From Geobacteraceae bacterium GWC2_55_20 (lineage in GTDB: Bacteria; Desulfobacterota; Desulfuromonadia; Geobacterales; Pseudopelobacteraceae): DNA of 54,855 nt. The translations under genes and the position numbers were made by a program. The first letter of the stretch is position 1; every line of letters starts with the position of its first letter. The DNA lies in assembly GCA_001802125.1 (NCBI GenBank), contig MGZK01000134.1, forward strand, positions 3,979 through 58,833, in the 5' to 3' direction. Below, one piece after another: positions 9,180 through 17,667 of the stretch. Under the pieces are notes generated by a model. It did not search any database and was not told the origin of the DNA. It saw only the letters and a program-made list of their open reading frames with translations.

Positions 9180-9638
9180 TCAGGTGGACGGAGTGCTGTT
9201 GATCAGGCTCTGCAGCCATTTATCCACCGTTTCGCGGTGAAAGCGCACCGAGCCGCCCAGCTTGATCCGGCCCGGAAGTTTTCCTGAGTTGTCCATCCTG
9301 ATCAGGGTGGCCCTGGATATCTTCAGCAGGGTGCACATCTCCGCCACCGAAAGCAGGATCGCATTCGGATCGGGTGGCTGGCTCTTTTGTGCCTTGGCCG
9401 GTCGCTGCTTCGGCCGGGTGTCGGCAGTAGTCCGTTTCGTCTGACCTGCAGCGGCCTTCTTCTTTTTCCCCTTCTCCTCAACCTTGACCGCCTTTGTAGC
9501 ACTCTTCTTTTCTTTTACGGCCTGAACCTGAACATAATCATCAAGTCCGGCAAAGAGCGGGGCGTCATCCATGATGTTAACCAAGCCTGGTTTGGTGGTC
9601 TTTTTATCGTTCTGATCGGTATTTGCTTCTGGCGGCAT
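9180..9638 (-). CDS. Excisionase/AlpA-type helix-turn-helix protein with Lys-rich linker
   Basis: The C-terminal ~55 residues (LLSVAEMCTLLKISRATLIRM..., ending VRFHRETVDKWL) match the winged helix-turn-helix of the excisionase/AlpA family (HTH_17), a DNA-binding module. The preceding ~50 residues form a low-complexity Lys/Ala/Thr/Pro-rich linker, probably disordered and DNA-binding. The start at ATG 9638 is preferred over an in-frame GTG at 9680 because GGAG lies 7 bases upstream of the ATG. No recombinase or phage gene is adjacent, so a nucleoid-associated or regulatory role is as likely as an excisionase role. Confidence 0.75.
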   Translation of the reverse strand: MPPEANTDQNDKKTTKPGLVNIMDDAPLFAGLDDYVQVQAVKEKKSATKAVKVEEKGKKKKAAAGQTKRTTADTRPKQRPAKAQKSQPPDPNAILLSVAEMCTLLKISRATLIRMDNSGKLPGRIKLGGSVRFHRETVDKWLQSLINSTPST

Positions 9639-9738
9639 CCGGCGGCTCCATTTTCTGCAGTGTGTATCAATCGGTATCACATGATATCCGGTTGTTTCGT
9701 AATGTAGCGCCGATCCTGCTCAAAAACAAGCTGAATGT

Positions 9739-10059
9739 CTATTTTGACTTGTTGCCGCCAACCGATTTCATATACATGATCAGCGAGGACATGTCGGGTG
9801 ATCCGTCAGTTAGCGCCTTGCCCTTGAGCGCCTTGACTATGCACTGGTTTGTAATCTTGGCCAGGGTCTTGTCATCGTTGTCGCCAACATCCTGCAAGTC
9901 CTTGCCGTCCGGGTGGCAAACCGCGCAACTCCTCCCGTTCGTTCCCAGCGAAGCGCTCCCGAACAGTTCCTTGCCCCGTTCCGTGGTTGGCCCGTCGGCT
10001 GCCTGTGCTGCCGTCGTCAAAACAAATAGAGTGATAAGAGTCAGAATAGATCGCTGCAT
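9739..10059 (-). CDS. Periplasmic monoheme c-type cytochrome
   Basis: 106 residues with a Sec signal peptide (positive MQR, hydrophobic core, cleavage near AQAAD at about 19-21) and one heme-binding site CAVCH at 45-49. Methionines near the C-terminus (SLIMYMKSV) are candidates for the distal axial ligand, as in small class I cytochromes. AAAGGGG lies upstream of the ATG at 10059. It acts in periplasmic electron transfer; the partner is unknown. It stands 69 bases downstream of the cobalamin transport operon and may be cotranscribed. Confidence 0.87.
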   Translation of the reverse strand: MQRSILTLITLFVLTTAAQAADGPTTERGKELFGSASLGTNGRSCAVCHPDGKDLQDVGDNDDKTLAKITNQCIVKALKGKALTDGSPDMSSLIMYMKSVGGNKSK

Positions 10060-10128
10060 CGTGTACCCCTTTCTTCAATGAATTTTGTCTGAATGATACC
10101 AGACGTATGAGGATGGTCAAACCTTCAT

Positions 10129-10890
10129 TTAGCCCGGCAGGGCAAGAGCGCGGCATAAGCTTCGATTGCTTGCCAGATAGGCGTCGGCGAAATCATTCAG
10201 ACCATAGGTCTGTCGTACTATCTCATCCGTGATAACTTCATCCGGATTTCCTTCAGAAACAATCCGCCCGTTCCTGATCAGAATCAGCCGATCCAGCATG
10301 GCGCCCATTCCGATGTCATGCAGGGACATAATTACTGAAACTCCTTTCTCGCGGACAATATCTTTGAGGAGCCGGTACAGATCGAACTGATACTTGATGT
10401 CGAGACTCGCCAATGGTTCATCCAGAAGCAGAATTCTGGCCCCCTGAACCAGGGTCATGGCGATGTAGGCCCGCCTTAGTTCACCGCCGCTCAGTTCGGC
10501 AAGGCGCGTTTTAACCTTCCGATGCAGACCGACGATCTGAAGCGCATCTTCCACGGTGAGTCCAGGCGACCCATCGTGCGGATATTTTCCCATCCTGACC
10601 AGTTCACCAACACGAAACGGGGCCTGTAAATCCAGTTGCTGCGGGAGATAGGTCACCAATTTTGCCCTCTCCCGGCCGCTGTACGAGCCGATCATCTGTC
10701 TTCCGACCAGCACTTTTCCTCCTTTGGGAGAGAGAAGCCCGGCCGCAAGTTTGAGAATGGTTGATTTCCCTGAACCATTGGGACCCATCAGGCCGAGCAG
10801 TTCACCTTCAGATACGGAAAACGATAGCTGATCCATGAAGCTTTTCGGGCCGTGGGAAAATGAAACGTTTGCGAACTCAAGCATGGCCAT
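10129..10890 (-). CDS. btuD: Cobalamin/metal-chelate ABC transporter ATP-binding protein (BtuD-like)
   Basis: ATPase of a FecCD/BtuCD-type importer, 253 residues. Walker A GPNGSGKS is at 36-43, signature LSGGE at 133-137, Walker B LLLDEP at 154-159, and the switch histidine H191. The start at ATG 10890 is chosen because GGAG lies 9 bases upstream and because the longer in-frame extension would overlap the permease gene without homology. It is the last transporter gene of the operon, 23 bases after the permease. Iron-siderophore transport is the alternative, but the upstream riboswitches point to corrinoids. Confidence 0.9.
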   Translation of the reverse strand: MAMLEFANVSFSHGPKSFMDQLSFSVSEGELLGLMGPNGSGKSTILKLAAGLLSPKGGKVLVGRQMIGSYSGRERAKLVTYLPQQLDLQAPFRVGELVRMGKYPHDGSPGLTVEDALQIVGLHRKVKTRLAELSGGELRRAYIAMTLVQGARILLLDEPLASLDIKYQFDLYRLLKDIVREKGVSVIMSLHDIGMGAMLDRLILIRNGRIVSEGNPDEVITDEIVRQTYGLNDFADAYLASNRSLCRALALPG

Positions 10891-10913
10891 TGATACGATC
10901 TCCAGAACAGTAG

Positions 10914-11885
10914 TCAGTGGGTCTTTCCTTGTCCCAACAGAAAGATGAAATAGGGTGAGCCGATCAGCGCCGCGATAACTCCGGCGGGAAGTTCCAATGG
11001 CGCCGCGACGGTTCTGCCGATTGCGTCCGCAAGGCAGAGCAGGGTCCCTCCGGCAACAACCGAGAGCGGCAATACAACAGCTGCGTCCGAGCCGACATGG
11101 CGACGGACTACATGGGGCACCACCAGTCCTATAAATCCGACAACACCACCCATGGCGACTGATGCGGCGGTCATGAGCGAAGCGGCTATAAACAGAAAGA
11201 GCCTCTCCCTGGCCGGATTGAAGCCCAGGCTGTAGGCGATGTCGTCTCCCAGCGTCAATGCGTTCAGCCCCCTGCGCCTGGTCAATGCAAGACCAAGCCC
11301 GGAAAGTATCAAGATCAGTCCCTCCGGAAGCAATTCCCAATCAACCATCGAGAGATCGCCGGACATCCAGAGTATTGCTCTTTTGAGACCGTCATCGACT
11401 GAAATGGTCATTACCAGCATCAGCAGAGCGGAGAGAAAAAAACCGATGCCGACTCCGGCCAGAAGAAGCCGTTCGGGTTGCAGTCCTTTCCAGCCGTGCC
11501 CCAGTATTATAACTGCCGCGCCGGTTGCAATAGCCCCGATAAACGCCAGTATTGGAACGCTTAACGTGAACAGGGAGATGCCGAACATCAGCCCGAGCGA
11601 AGCCGCCAGCGACGCGCCGCTGGAAATGCCCAGTATGTAAGGGTCTGCCATGGGATTACGGAAGATCCCCTGGAGGATGGTACCCGATGCTCCCAGAGCG
11701 CCGCCCATGAGAAGGGCAACCGCGGTTCGTGGCAGTCTGATGGCAAGCAGGGTTCGGCATGTTTCGCTGTCCAGGATGAAAGGGTTCAATAATCTCGGCC
11801 CGCTGGCGACCGAGACAACAATGATGCACAAGGAAAGCACACACAGCGCTGCTATGATGAACGTTGAGCCGTCAGCGCGTTTCAT
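10914..11885 (-). CDS. btuC: Cobalamin ABC transporter permease (BtuC/FecCD family)
   Basis: Inner-membrane permease of 323 residues with the many hydrophobic helices of the FecCD family. It includes the conserved LRLPRT-like segment (AIRLPRTAVALLMGGALG), a GVVGFIGLVVPH loop and the ATPase-contact region RHVGSDAAVVLP. The start ATG overlaps the stop of the binding-protein gene (ATGA). With the ATPase and the periplasmic protein it forms a complete importer. Confidence 0.92.
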   Translation of the reverse strand: MKRADGSTFIIAALCVLSLCIIVVSVASGPRLLNPFILDSETCRTLLAIRLPRTAVALLMGGALGASGTILQGIFRNPMADPYILGISSGASLAASLGLMFGISLFTLSVPILAFIGAIATGAAVIILGHGWKGLQPERLLLAGVGIGFFLSALLMLVMTISVDDGLKRAILWMSGDLSMVDWELLPEGLILILSGLGLALTRRRGLNALTLGDDIAYSLGFNPARERLFLFIAASLMTAASVAMGGVVGFIGLVVPHVVRRHVGSDAAVVLPLSVVAGGTLLCLADAIGRTVAAPLELPAGVIAALIGSPYFIFLLGQGKTH

Positions 11886-12745
11886 GGCAGCCTCCCGCAG
11901 CGGCCCAGCTCTTCCATGCCGGCCGGTATTCTGGGGCCGGGGCGATACAGGGCGTCATCCATGAAGCAAATCCGCCCCTTTCGCACCGCTTCGAGCATGC
12001 CCAGTTTCTTCAGAAACTCTTTGGAAAGAGCTTTCATATCAGCATGACCCTTGCCGATCAGTATCAGATCCGGCTGGCGCTCGATGACCGCCTCCAGCGA
12101 GAAACGGGGGTAGGCGACCTTGCCGTCGGCAGCAATATTGTTTAAACCACTCATCTTCATGGCATCGTCCAGAATGGTGCCGGGACCGGCAACGATCAGG
12201 GGACTGGGCCAGATCACAAAGATCGCTTTCCGCCCCACACCCGCGTTTGTCGATGATGACTTCCCCCGATGCGACATGCTGACATCACGAATTGACTTCT
12301 CGATATTTTCAGCCAGACGATCTGCGGCTGGCCGTGCTCCCAGCGCCTGGCCCAGCTCCCGTATGCCGGCGGGGATTTCGGTCAAACGCCGTGATGTGAA
12401 CACATGCGTCCTGATACCAAGTTTGCGAAGCCGTTCGGCGATAGCCTTGGGATTGCCGTCACTGGTCATGACGACAATATCCGGTTTCAGGGAAACGATT
12501 GCCTCAAGAGATGGATTGGCCATGCCGCCGATCTTCGTCTTGTTGCGGGCCTCGTCGGGGCGGTCACAAACGTTGGTGACCCCGACGACCCGCTGGCCCA
12601 GACCAAGTGAGAAAATGATCTCGGTCATGGCCGGGGCGAGCGAGATGATCCGTTTCGGCGGAGGAGCCGCGCTGCAAAGAGCCGCTTCGCTCCAGCCAAT
12701 CAGGAACAGCAGGTTGAGCATCAAACCTGTTACATTGCATTGCAC
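11882..12745 (-). CDS. btuF: Periplasmic corrinoid-binding protein (BtuF-like)
   Basis: Substrate-binding protein of the helical-backbone class, up to 287 residues. A signal peptide (LLFLIGWSEAALCSA) is followed by the family opening KRIISLAPAMTEIIFSLGLG and the GVTNVCDRP segment. The GTG at 12745 shares one base with the TAG stop of the receptor gene; an ATG at 12721, directly before the hydrophobic core, is an alternative start. It hands the ligand from the outer-membrane receptor to the BtuCD complex. Its stop overlaps the permease start. Confidence 0.9.
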   Translation of the reverse strand: MQCNVTGLMLNLLFLIGWSEAALCSAAPPPKRIISLAPAMTEIIFSLGLGQRVVGVTNVCDRPDEARNKTKIGGMANPSLEAIVSLKPDIVVMTSDGNPKAIAERLRKLGIRTHVFTSRRLTEIPAGIRELGQALGARPAADRLAENIEKSIRDVSMSHRGKSSSTNAGVGRKAIFVIWPSPLIVAGPGTILDDAMKMSGLNNIAADGKVAYPRFSLEAVIERQPDLILIGKGHADMKALSKEFLKKLGMLEAVRKGRICFMDDALYRPGPRIPAGMEELGRCGRLP

Positions 12746-14676
12746 TAGAACGATACCTTGACGCCGCCAAAGGCCGATATACCGGCAGTGCCGTAACCGG
12801 TCACCTCTTCGTAACTTCTGTCGAAAAGATTGTCCACCCGACCAAAAACCTGGAGATTTTTTTCAATGTCACAGGCCATGGACAGGTTCACCAGCAGATA
12901 CTCGCCCATTTTTACGCGGGTAGATGCATAGGTGGCCGGGTCGTAGACATTATCGAATCTGGCGCCGACATAGACAATACCCAGGTTTGCATTGGCATTT
13001 TTAAGGAAGCGGTAGTTCCCGTCAAAACTGATTTTGTTCCTGGGTCTGCGCAACAGTTCCAGCCCGGTTTCCTTGTCTTCTGTTTTGGTATAGGTATAGC
13101 CGATTCGTAGCGTAAGCTCATCCACGGGCCGCAGGGCGGCGGTCAATTCAACCCCCTGTGTCATGGCCCGACCGATGTTTTTGTATTTGGACAGGTTACT
13201 ATCGAAGTTGATCAGGTCATCAAAGTCGTTATGGAAATACGTGGCTCCCATGGACATTTTACCCCCAGGCAGGTACTGCTCAACGCCAACGTCCCAGCCG
13301 GCATTTTTTTCCGGCTTTAGATTCAGATCACCGTAGGTGGGTGCGTAGAGTTGATAGAGCGATGGCGCTTTGAAAGCGGTGCCATAGCTTCCCTTTACGG
13401 TTGTATTGGTTTGCTTGACGGTAAAAGCGCTGGTGAAGCGGTAGGTTGCTTCCGTACCGAAACGGCTGTGGTCATCCAGACGAACTCCCACTGTTGTGAA
13501 CCAGGCATCCCACAACCGCACCTGATCCTGAAGATAGTAACCGCTGGTATGGGCGGAGTGTTCGTCCCATGGGCTGCTGTAGGGGCCCCACGGGCTTTCC
13601 GAGTAATAATCCGATTTGGCGTTCTCTTCCTTTCTCTCAATACCCAGAGTCAAAGAGTTGGTTTCATGGAGGTGCAGCGTATGCTGCCAATCGACCGTGA
13701 CGCTCTGGCCATGGTAGGAGGCGCGTGAAAGATCGCTGGGATGAGCCGCATCAGTGCCGTTATTCACATCCCTGTTCAGGTCGTTGAACGACACCCCCAG
13801 TCGCTGTTCCCACCTGTTTTCAAACAGGGCAAGATCGGCCTGGCTTCTGAACGAGATTTGATCGGACTTCTGGATATAATTCGGGTCGTCGCCGCCGACT
13901 CCGCCACTGTTGTCGAGATCAACCCTGGTCTTCAGGTAGTTGAAAATGAAATCAACGGAGAGATTACTGGTCGGCGTGATCCCCAGTCGAGTATTTACCG
14001 AGGTGTTCTGGTAGCCGTCGTTCTCGGTGTTGCCCTGTTTTTTGCCGGAGGCAGAGATGCCGCCCGTATCGAAACGGGACAGACCCAGTGAATAGTTGTA
14101 CAGCTCGCTACCTCCGCTGATTCCGGCTTTTTCGGCGGCAGTGTAGAACGATCCCCCCTGGGCGGACAGGAAGCCGGACGGTTTGCCATAGCCATACCTG
14201 GTGATGATATTGATGACCCCACCCATGGCGCGGGAGCCGTACAATGTGCTCTGGGGACCGCGCAGGACCTCGATCCGTTCGATATTGTCGGTGGGCAGGT
14301 TGGCGAAATCATAACCTCCTCCGGGAACAGAAGGGTCGTTCAGTTCAATACCATCCAACAGCACCAGGGTATGTTCCGAATTGGCCCCTCGCATGAATAC
14401 CGAGGTGGTGCTTCCCGGTCCACCATTCTGCACCACGTCAATGGATGGCACGCTGCGCAGCACGCCAAGCAGAAACTTTTGCTGACGTTGATCGATCTCT
14501 TTGGCCGTAATAACGGTTATGGAACTTCCAACCTCACCAGTTGCCGTTTCCAGGCGGTTGGCAGTTACCACCACCTCTTCCAGATTGGTGACCTCCTCCT
14601 CCGCGCCAGCGGTTGTACATAATGCCAACACCAACCCGATCACCACACCACATCGCTGTTTACTTCTTTTGTTCAT
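12745..14676 (-). CDS. btuB: TonB-dependent outer-membrane cobalamin receptor (BtuB-like)
   Basis: Outer-membrane gated barrel of 643 residues. It has a signal peptide ending near AGAEE, a TonB-box-like EEVVVTANR at about 33-41, a plug domain (VLLDGIELND, IEVLRGPQSTLYGS, GGVINIIT), then a 22-stranded barrel ending in the aromatic GVKVSF typical of outer-membrane proteins. The ribosome-binding site GGGAGG lies 6 bases before the ATG and just after the second cobalamin aptamer. The riboswitches and the following BtuF-C-D genes support cobalamin or corrinoid as the substrate. Confidence 0.93.
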   Translation of the reverse strand: MNKRSKQRCGVVIGLVLALCTTAGAEEEVTNLEEVVVTANRLETATGEVGSSITVITAKEIDQRQQKFLLGVLRSVPSIDVVQNGGPGSTTSVFMRGANSEHTLVLLDGIELNDPSVPGGGYDFANLPTDNIERIEVLRGPQSTLYGSRAMGGVINIITRYGYGKPSGFLSAQGGSFYTAAEKAGISGGSELYNYSLGLSRFDTGGISASGKKQGNTENDGYQNTSVNTRLGITPTSNLSVDFIFNYLKTRVDLDNSGGVGGDDPNYIQKSDQISFRSQADLALFENRWEQRLGVSFNDLNRDVNNGTDAAHPSDLSRASYHGQSVTVDWQHTLHLHETNSLTLGIERKEENAKSDYYSESPWGPYSSPWDEHSAHTSGYYLQDQVRLWDAWFTTVGVRLDDHSRFGTEATYRFTSAFTVKQTNTTVKGSYGTAFKAPSLYQLYAPTYGDLNLKPEKNAGWDVGVEQYLPGGKMSMGATYFHNDFDDLINFDSNLSKYKNIGRAMTQGVELTAALRPVDELTLRIGYTYTKTEDKETGLELLRRPRNKISFDGNYRFLKNANANLGIVYVGARFDNVYDPATYASTRVKMGEYLLVNLSMACDIEKNLQVFGRVDNLFDRSYEEVTGYGTAGISAFGGVKVSF

Positions 14677-14697
14677 GATATTCCTCCCTCGAAGTTA

Positions 14698-14870
14698 CGA
14701 ATGGAGCGGTCTTCCGGCTCAGGGCCACCTACTTGCCCACCTTCCCGGAATTTCTTCCAGTGGTTGTTTCGCGCCTGGCGCGACGGGCTTTCGTTCCCTT
14801 TACGGCTGCGGGGCAGCGGGGGAATAGCTCCATCAGAGCGGCACCCCTCTTCCTCGACTCCATCCGGTTG
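14698..14870 (-). ncRNA. Cobalamin riboswitch 2 (proximal, next to the btuB RBS)
   Basis: Read on the minus strand this shows the B12-element core in order: GAGGAAGAGGGGTGC, the CCCCCGC..CCGCAGCCGTAAAGG region, CCACTGG, CCGGGAAGG, then GAGCCGGAAGACCGC. The 3' end of the aptamer is about 10 bases from the SD GGGAGG of btuB, suggesting translational control. The usual 5' GGTGCC/P2 part is not evident: the 5' edge runs straight into the T-tract of the upstream terminator. Confidence 0.85.
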
Positions 14871-14918
14871 AAAAACACAAAAAAAGTCCGCATATGCCGA
14901 AGCAGCATGCGGACTTTT
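14871..14918 (-). terminator. Intrinsic terminator between the two cobalamin riboswitches
   Basis: A 12-bp perfect stem (14882-14893 with 14907-14918) reads on the minus strand AAAAGTCCGCAT..ATGCGGACTTTT, followed by TTT and a second T-rich run. It lies downstream of riboswitch 1 and upstream of riboswitch 2, so it can act as the expression platform of riboswitch 1. Confidence 0.85.
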
Positions 14919-14987
14919 CGTATTCAAAGTCTGATAATGGTTCCACTCTCCCTTTACCACGGGGAATTGCCGAGTGCTTAGATCATG

Positions 14988-15146
14988 GCAGGTCTTCTGG
15001 CTCGCGATTCATCCTCCGGGCGCCTTCCCGGTCTTTCGACCAGTGACGTAATTGCCCTTCGTCCTCGCTTACAGCGGCGGGTCCGCGGGGGACTCGTCCC
15101 AATGGAACTGCACCCCTCTTCCCTATCAAGCCCTTGCGGGCACCGT
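14988..15146 (-). ncRNA. Cobalamin riboswitch 1 (distal, full-length aptamer)
   Basis: The minus strand carries a complete B12 element: GGTGCC at 15139-15144, then GATAGGGAAGAGGGGTGCAG, CCCCCGC..CCGCTGTAAGCGAGGACGA, GTCACTGG, CCGGGAAGGC and the terminal box AGCCAGAAGACCTGCC near 14988-15003. It is followed by a terminator about 70 bases downstream. Confidence 0.93.
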
Positions 15147-15373
15147 GATCCGATATTCAGTTTTTACGCAATCAGTACCAGGTTTGGGTAGCACAGCTGA
15201 CTTTTATAGTCAAGCCGGATTGCCATTAGATCTTGCAATTGGTTAATTTCCAACATACATTCCGATCTGCAATTTTTTACGCCGTGAGGAATGGTTGCAG
15301 TCTCAAGCATCAAATCCAAATATCACAAAAATCATGCTAATATGGCCCATTTTTTAAGGCGCGGGAGGTGAGT

Positions 15374-15820
15374 ATGCAATATCAGGTGGGACAGCCGGGG
15401 CGGGTGATCGTGGCCCGTTTCAACGATGGCGATGATGTGCTGGGAGGGCTGGAGTCGATTGCTCTGAAGGAGAATCTCCGTGCCGCCTGTTTCAGCATTG
15501 TCGGGGGCATCAAGCGGGGCGCCTACGTGGTTGGTCCCGAAACCGAGCAGATGCCGCCGGTTCCGGTCTGGCGCGCTCTGGCGGAAAGCCACGAGGCCAC
15601 CGGTTTCGGCACTATCTTCTGGCATGAAGATCAGCCCAGGGTTCATTTTCATGGTGCCTACGCAAAATTCGACAACGTCAGGGCCGGCTGCCTGCGCCGC
15701 GAAAGCGAGGCCTTCCTGGTGCTTGAAGTGGTGATAACCGAGATTCTCGGCGTGGACGCCAGGCGGGAGCTTGATCCGGAATCGGGAATGGTGCTGTTGC
15801 GCATGGCTCCAACGGTATGA
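15374..15820 (+). CDS. PPC/DUF296 domain protein
   Basis: 148 residues forming a single PPC (plants and prokaryotes conserved, DUF296) domain, a trimeric fold with a possible metal site. Conserved features include VARFNDGDDVLGGLESIA near the start, SIVGGIKRGAYVVG and the HFHGAYAK motif. The ATG at 15374 is chosen because GGGAGG lies 5 bases before it; the in-frame GTG at 15368 overlaps that site. Bacterial members are of unknown function and often annotated as DNA-binding by analogy with plant AT-hook proteins. It is followed 33 bases later by yjbQ-like and may share its transcript. Confidence 0.85.
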   Translation: MQYQVGQPGRVIVARFNDGDDVLGGLESIALKENLRAACFSIVGGIKRGAYVVGPETEQMPPVPVWRALAESHEATGFGTIFWHEDQPRVHFHGAYAKFDNVRAGCLRRESEAFLVLEVVITEILGVDARRELDPESGMVLLRMAPTV

Positions 15821-15853
15821 CGTTGAAATCCGGCAGGCGGGGAAGGGGAGGCG

Positions 15854-16270
15854 ATGAAGACATACCGCAAGGAATTATGGTTTGAGACGAGACAGCGCCG
15901 GGAGTTGATCAACATCACCCCCGAGGTCGCCGGATGCCTGCGGGAGAGCGGTATCCGCGACGGTCTGCTGCTCTGTAACGCGATGCATATCACCGCCAGT
16001 GTGTTCATCAACGACGACGAGTCCGGCCTGCACCAGGATTTTGAGACCTGGCTGGAAGGGCTGGCCCCGGAGAAACCCTATTCCCGCTATCACCATAACG
16101 GTTACGAGGATAACGCCGATGCCCACCTCAAGCGGACCATCATGGGACGGGAGGTGGTGGTGGCGGTGACAGACGGAAAACTTGATCTGGGGCCGTGGGA
16201 GCAGATATTTTACGGTGAATTCGACGGAATGCGTAAAAAACGGGTGTTGTTGAAGATCATCGGGATGTAG
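15854..16270 (+). CDS. YjbQ family protein (UPF0047, secondary thiamine-phosphate synthase type)
   Basis: 138 residues covering one YjbQ domain. The conserved [14 protein letters not shown] region, the [16 protein letters not shown] stretch, [28 protein letters not shown] and the terminal basic [10 protein letters not shown] are all recognisable. GGGGAGG sits just before the ATG. Some family members show weak thiamine phosphate synthase activity; the physiological role is unknown. Confidence 0.88.
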   Translation: MKTYRKELWFETRQRRELINITPEVAGCLRESGIRDGLLLCNAMHITASVFINDDESGLHQDFETWLEGLAPEKPYSRYHHNGYEDNADAHLKRTIMGREVVVAVTDGKLDLGPWEQIFYGEFDGMRKKRVLLKIIGM

Positions 16271-16296
16271 TTAGAAAGTGAGGCTTGGTACCAGTT

Positions 16297-16713
16297 ATGC
16301 CGACCAGACCGCAGTTTCCGATCAATGTGTTTTACGACGGGTCATGTTCAGTATGCGCCAGCGAGATAGAGCACTACCTGCGCCAGGAACATGGTGGCCG
16401 GCTTCTGGCCGTGGACATCAGCGCCCCCGGTTTCAATCCGGAACCTTACAATATTGCTCTGAGCGACTTCATGTACGAACTGCACGTGATTGACCGGAGC
16501 GGTGCTGTCTATCGTGGCGTGGAGGCCTTTTGGGCCATCTGGCAGGCATTTCCGGATTCAATCCTCTATCGTGCCATGGGGGCTGTCGTAAGCATTCCGG
16601 TGGTGAATCCTGCTGCCCGCCTGCTGTACAAGGCCTTTGCCCGCATCCGCCCTTATCTGCCGAAGCGACGCGGCTGCGGCGATGGAACCTGCAAAATAGG
16701 CAGAAAAAACTGA
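16297..16713 (+). CDS. DCC family thiol-disulfide oxidoreductase (DUF393)
   Basis: 138 residues opening with NVFYDGSCSVCASEI, the DxxCxxC signature of the DCC family (D14, C17, C20), predicted to have a thioredoxin-like fold. A basic C-terminus with further cysteines (RRGCGDGTC) follows. The start is uncertain: an in-frame TTG at 16285 is nearly on top of the AGTGAGG sequence, while the ATG at 16297 is about 14 bases from it. Redox partner unknown. Confidence 0.8.
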   Translation: MPTRPQFPINVFYDGSCSVCASEIEHYLRQEHGGRLLAVDISAPGFNPEPYNIALSDFMYELHVIDRSGAVYRGVEAFWAIWQAFPDSILYRAMGAVVSIPVVNPAARLLYKAFARIRPYLPKRRGCGDGTCKIGRKN

Positions 16714-16731
16714 AGTAATTCTGGAGATATC

Positions 16732-17253
16732 ATGATCGAACTGTTACGCAAACGCCGCAGCATCCGTAAATTTACTTCCGAAAAAATCGATCCTGAAACC
16801 ACCCGGACACTGATCGAAGCGGCGTTGCGGTCGCCATCGTCGCGCGGCATAAATCCGTGGGAGTTCATTTTGGTCGATGATCCGGATATGCTGCTGAAAC
16901 TTTCAAAGGCCAAGCAGCACGGCTCGGGATTCCTCGATAAAGCGCCGCTCGGGATAGTCGTATGCGCCGACAGCACCAGGTCGGACGTCTGGGTCGAGGA
17001 CTGCTCCATCGCGGCGATCATCATCCAGTTGACCGCACTGTCACTGGGGCTCGGTAGCTGCTGGATCCAGATACGAAATCGCCAGCATGACAGCGAAAAA
17101 ACCTCGGAAGACTATATCCGTGAGCAATTGGGGCTCCCGGAACAGATCAGGGTGGTCTCGATCATTGCGATCGGGCACCCCGACGAGCGGAAAAACCCGC
17201 TCCCGGACTCCAAGCTCCAGTATGACAAGATCAGGAACAACCGGTGGGTTTGA
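16732..17253 (+). CDS. Nitroreductase family protein
   Basis: FMN-dependent oxidoreductase of 173 residues. The flavin-binding opening RKRRSIRKFTSEKI, the APSS-like loop (RSPSSRGINPWEF), the GLGSCWIQI segment and the EQIRVVSIIAIGHPDE end are typical for the compact nitroreductase/NfsA-like fold. GGAG precedes the ATG by 6 bases. The natural substrate (quinone, nitro compound or other) cannot be assigned. Confidence 0.88.
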   Translation: MIELLRKRRSIRKFTSEKIDPETTRTLIEAALRSPSSRGINPWEFILVDDPDMLLKLSKAKQHGSGFLDKAPLGIVVCADSTRSDVWVEDCSIAAIIIQLTALSLGLGSCWIQIRNRQHDSEKTSEDYIREQLGLPEQIRVVSIIAIGHPDERKNPLPDSKLQYDKIRNNRWV

Positions 17254-17275
17254 GACCGGAATAATCGGGGTGGCT

Positions 17276-17653
17276 ATGTCAAAAGGTTATCAGGCAAATA
17301 AAGATCGACAGGAAGACATTAACGGCTTCGGCAAGACCATCGGCAAACGGGCCGGTTTCAAATGCGAGTGGTGCGATGGCAAGGATGAACTGCGGGTATG
17401 GGATTATCAACCGGATTCACCGCCCGGCCCGGAAACGCTGGCCCTGCTTTGCCAGCGCTGCCGGGGATGGGCCGACGGCGGGAAAGCCGTTGCGGATCAA
17501 CTGCGCTCGATCCGCAACGCGCTCTGGAGCGACATTCCGGCCATAGCGGAAGGCGCCGCCTTTGTATTGGCGCGCTGCAGCGAAACATGGGCAAGAGAGG
17601 CGATTGAAGAGAGCCTGATCGATGACACCGTAAAGGCAAAAATCTTTAAATAG
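17276..17653 (+). CDS. Putative zinc-ribbon protein (PhnA-like N-terminus)
   Basis: 125 residues; start at ATG 17276 after GGGGTGG. An N-terminal pair of CxxC knuckles (C30/C33 in CEWC and C59/C62 in CQRC) would bind one zinc, with KDELRVWDYQPD between them. The C-terminal half is helical with no recognised motif. The cysteine-knuckle half faintly resembles PhnA-type zinc-ribbon proteins; no function is claimed. It lies 22 bases after the nitroreductase and converges with the phosphatase gene 14 bases downstream. Confidence 0.7.
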   Translation: MSKGYQANKDRQEDINGFGKTIGKRAGFKCEWCDGKDELRVWDYQPDSPPGPETLALLCQRCRGWADGGKAVADQLRSIRNALWSDIPAIAEGAAFVLARCSETWAREAIEESLIDDTVKAKIFK

Positions 17654-17667
17654 GACACGTTCCCTGC

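Noticed and set aside
10129-11340. Long version of the ABC ATPase starting inside the permease gene
   Set aside because: The extra N-terminus is out of frame with the permease and not ATPase-like; a GGAG-preceded ATG at 10890 gives the normal length.
14673-14960. Short frames inside the tandem riboswitch region
   Set aside because: The region is explained by conserved RNA structure; the frames have no coding features.
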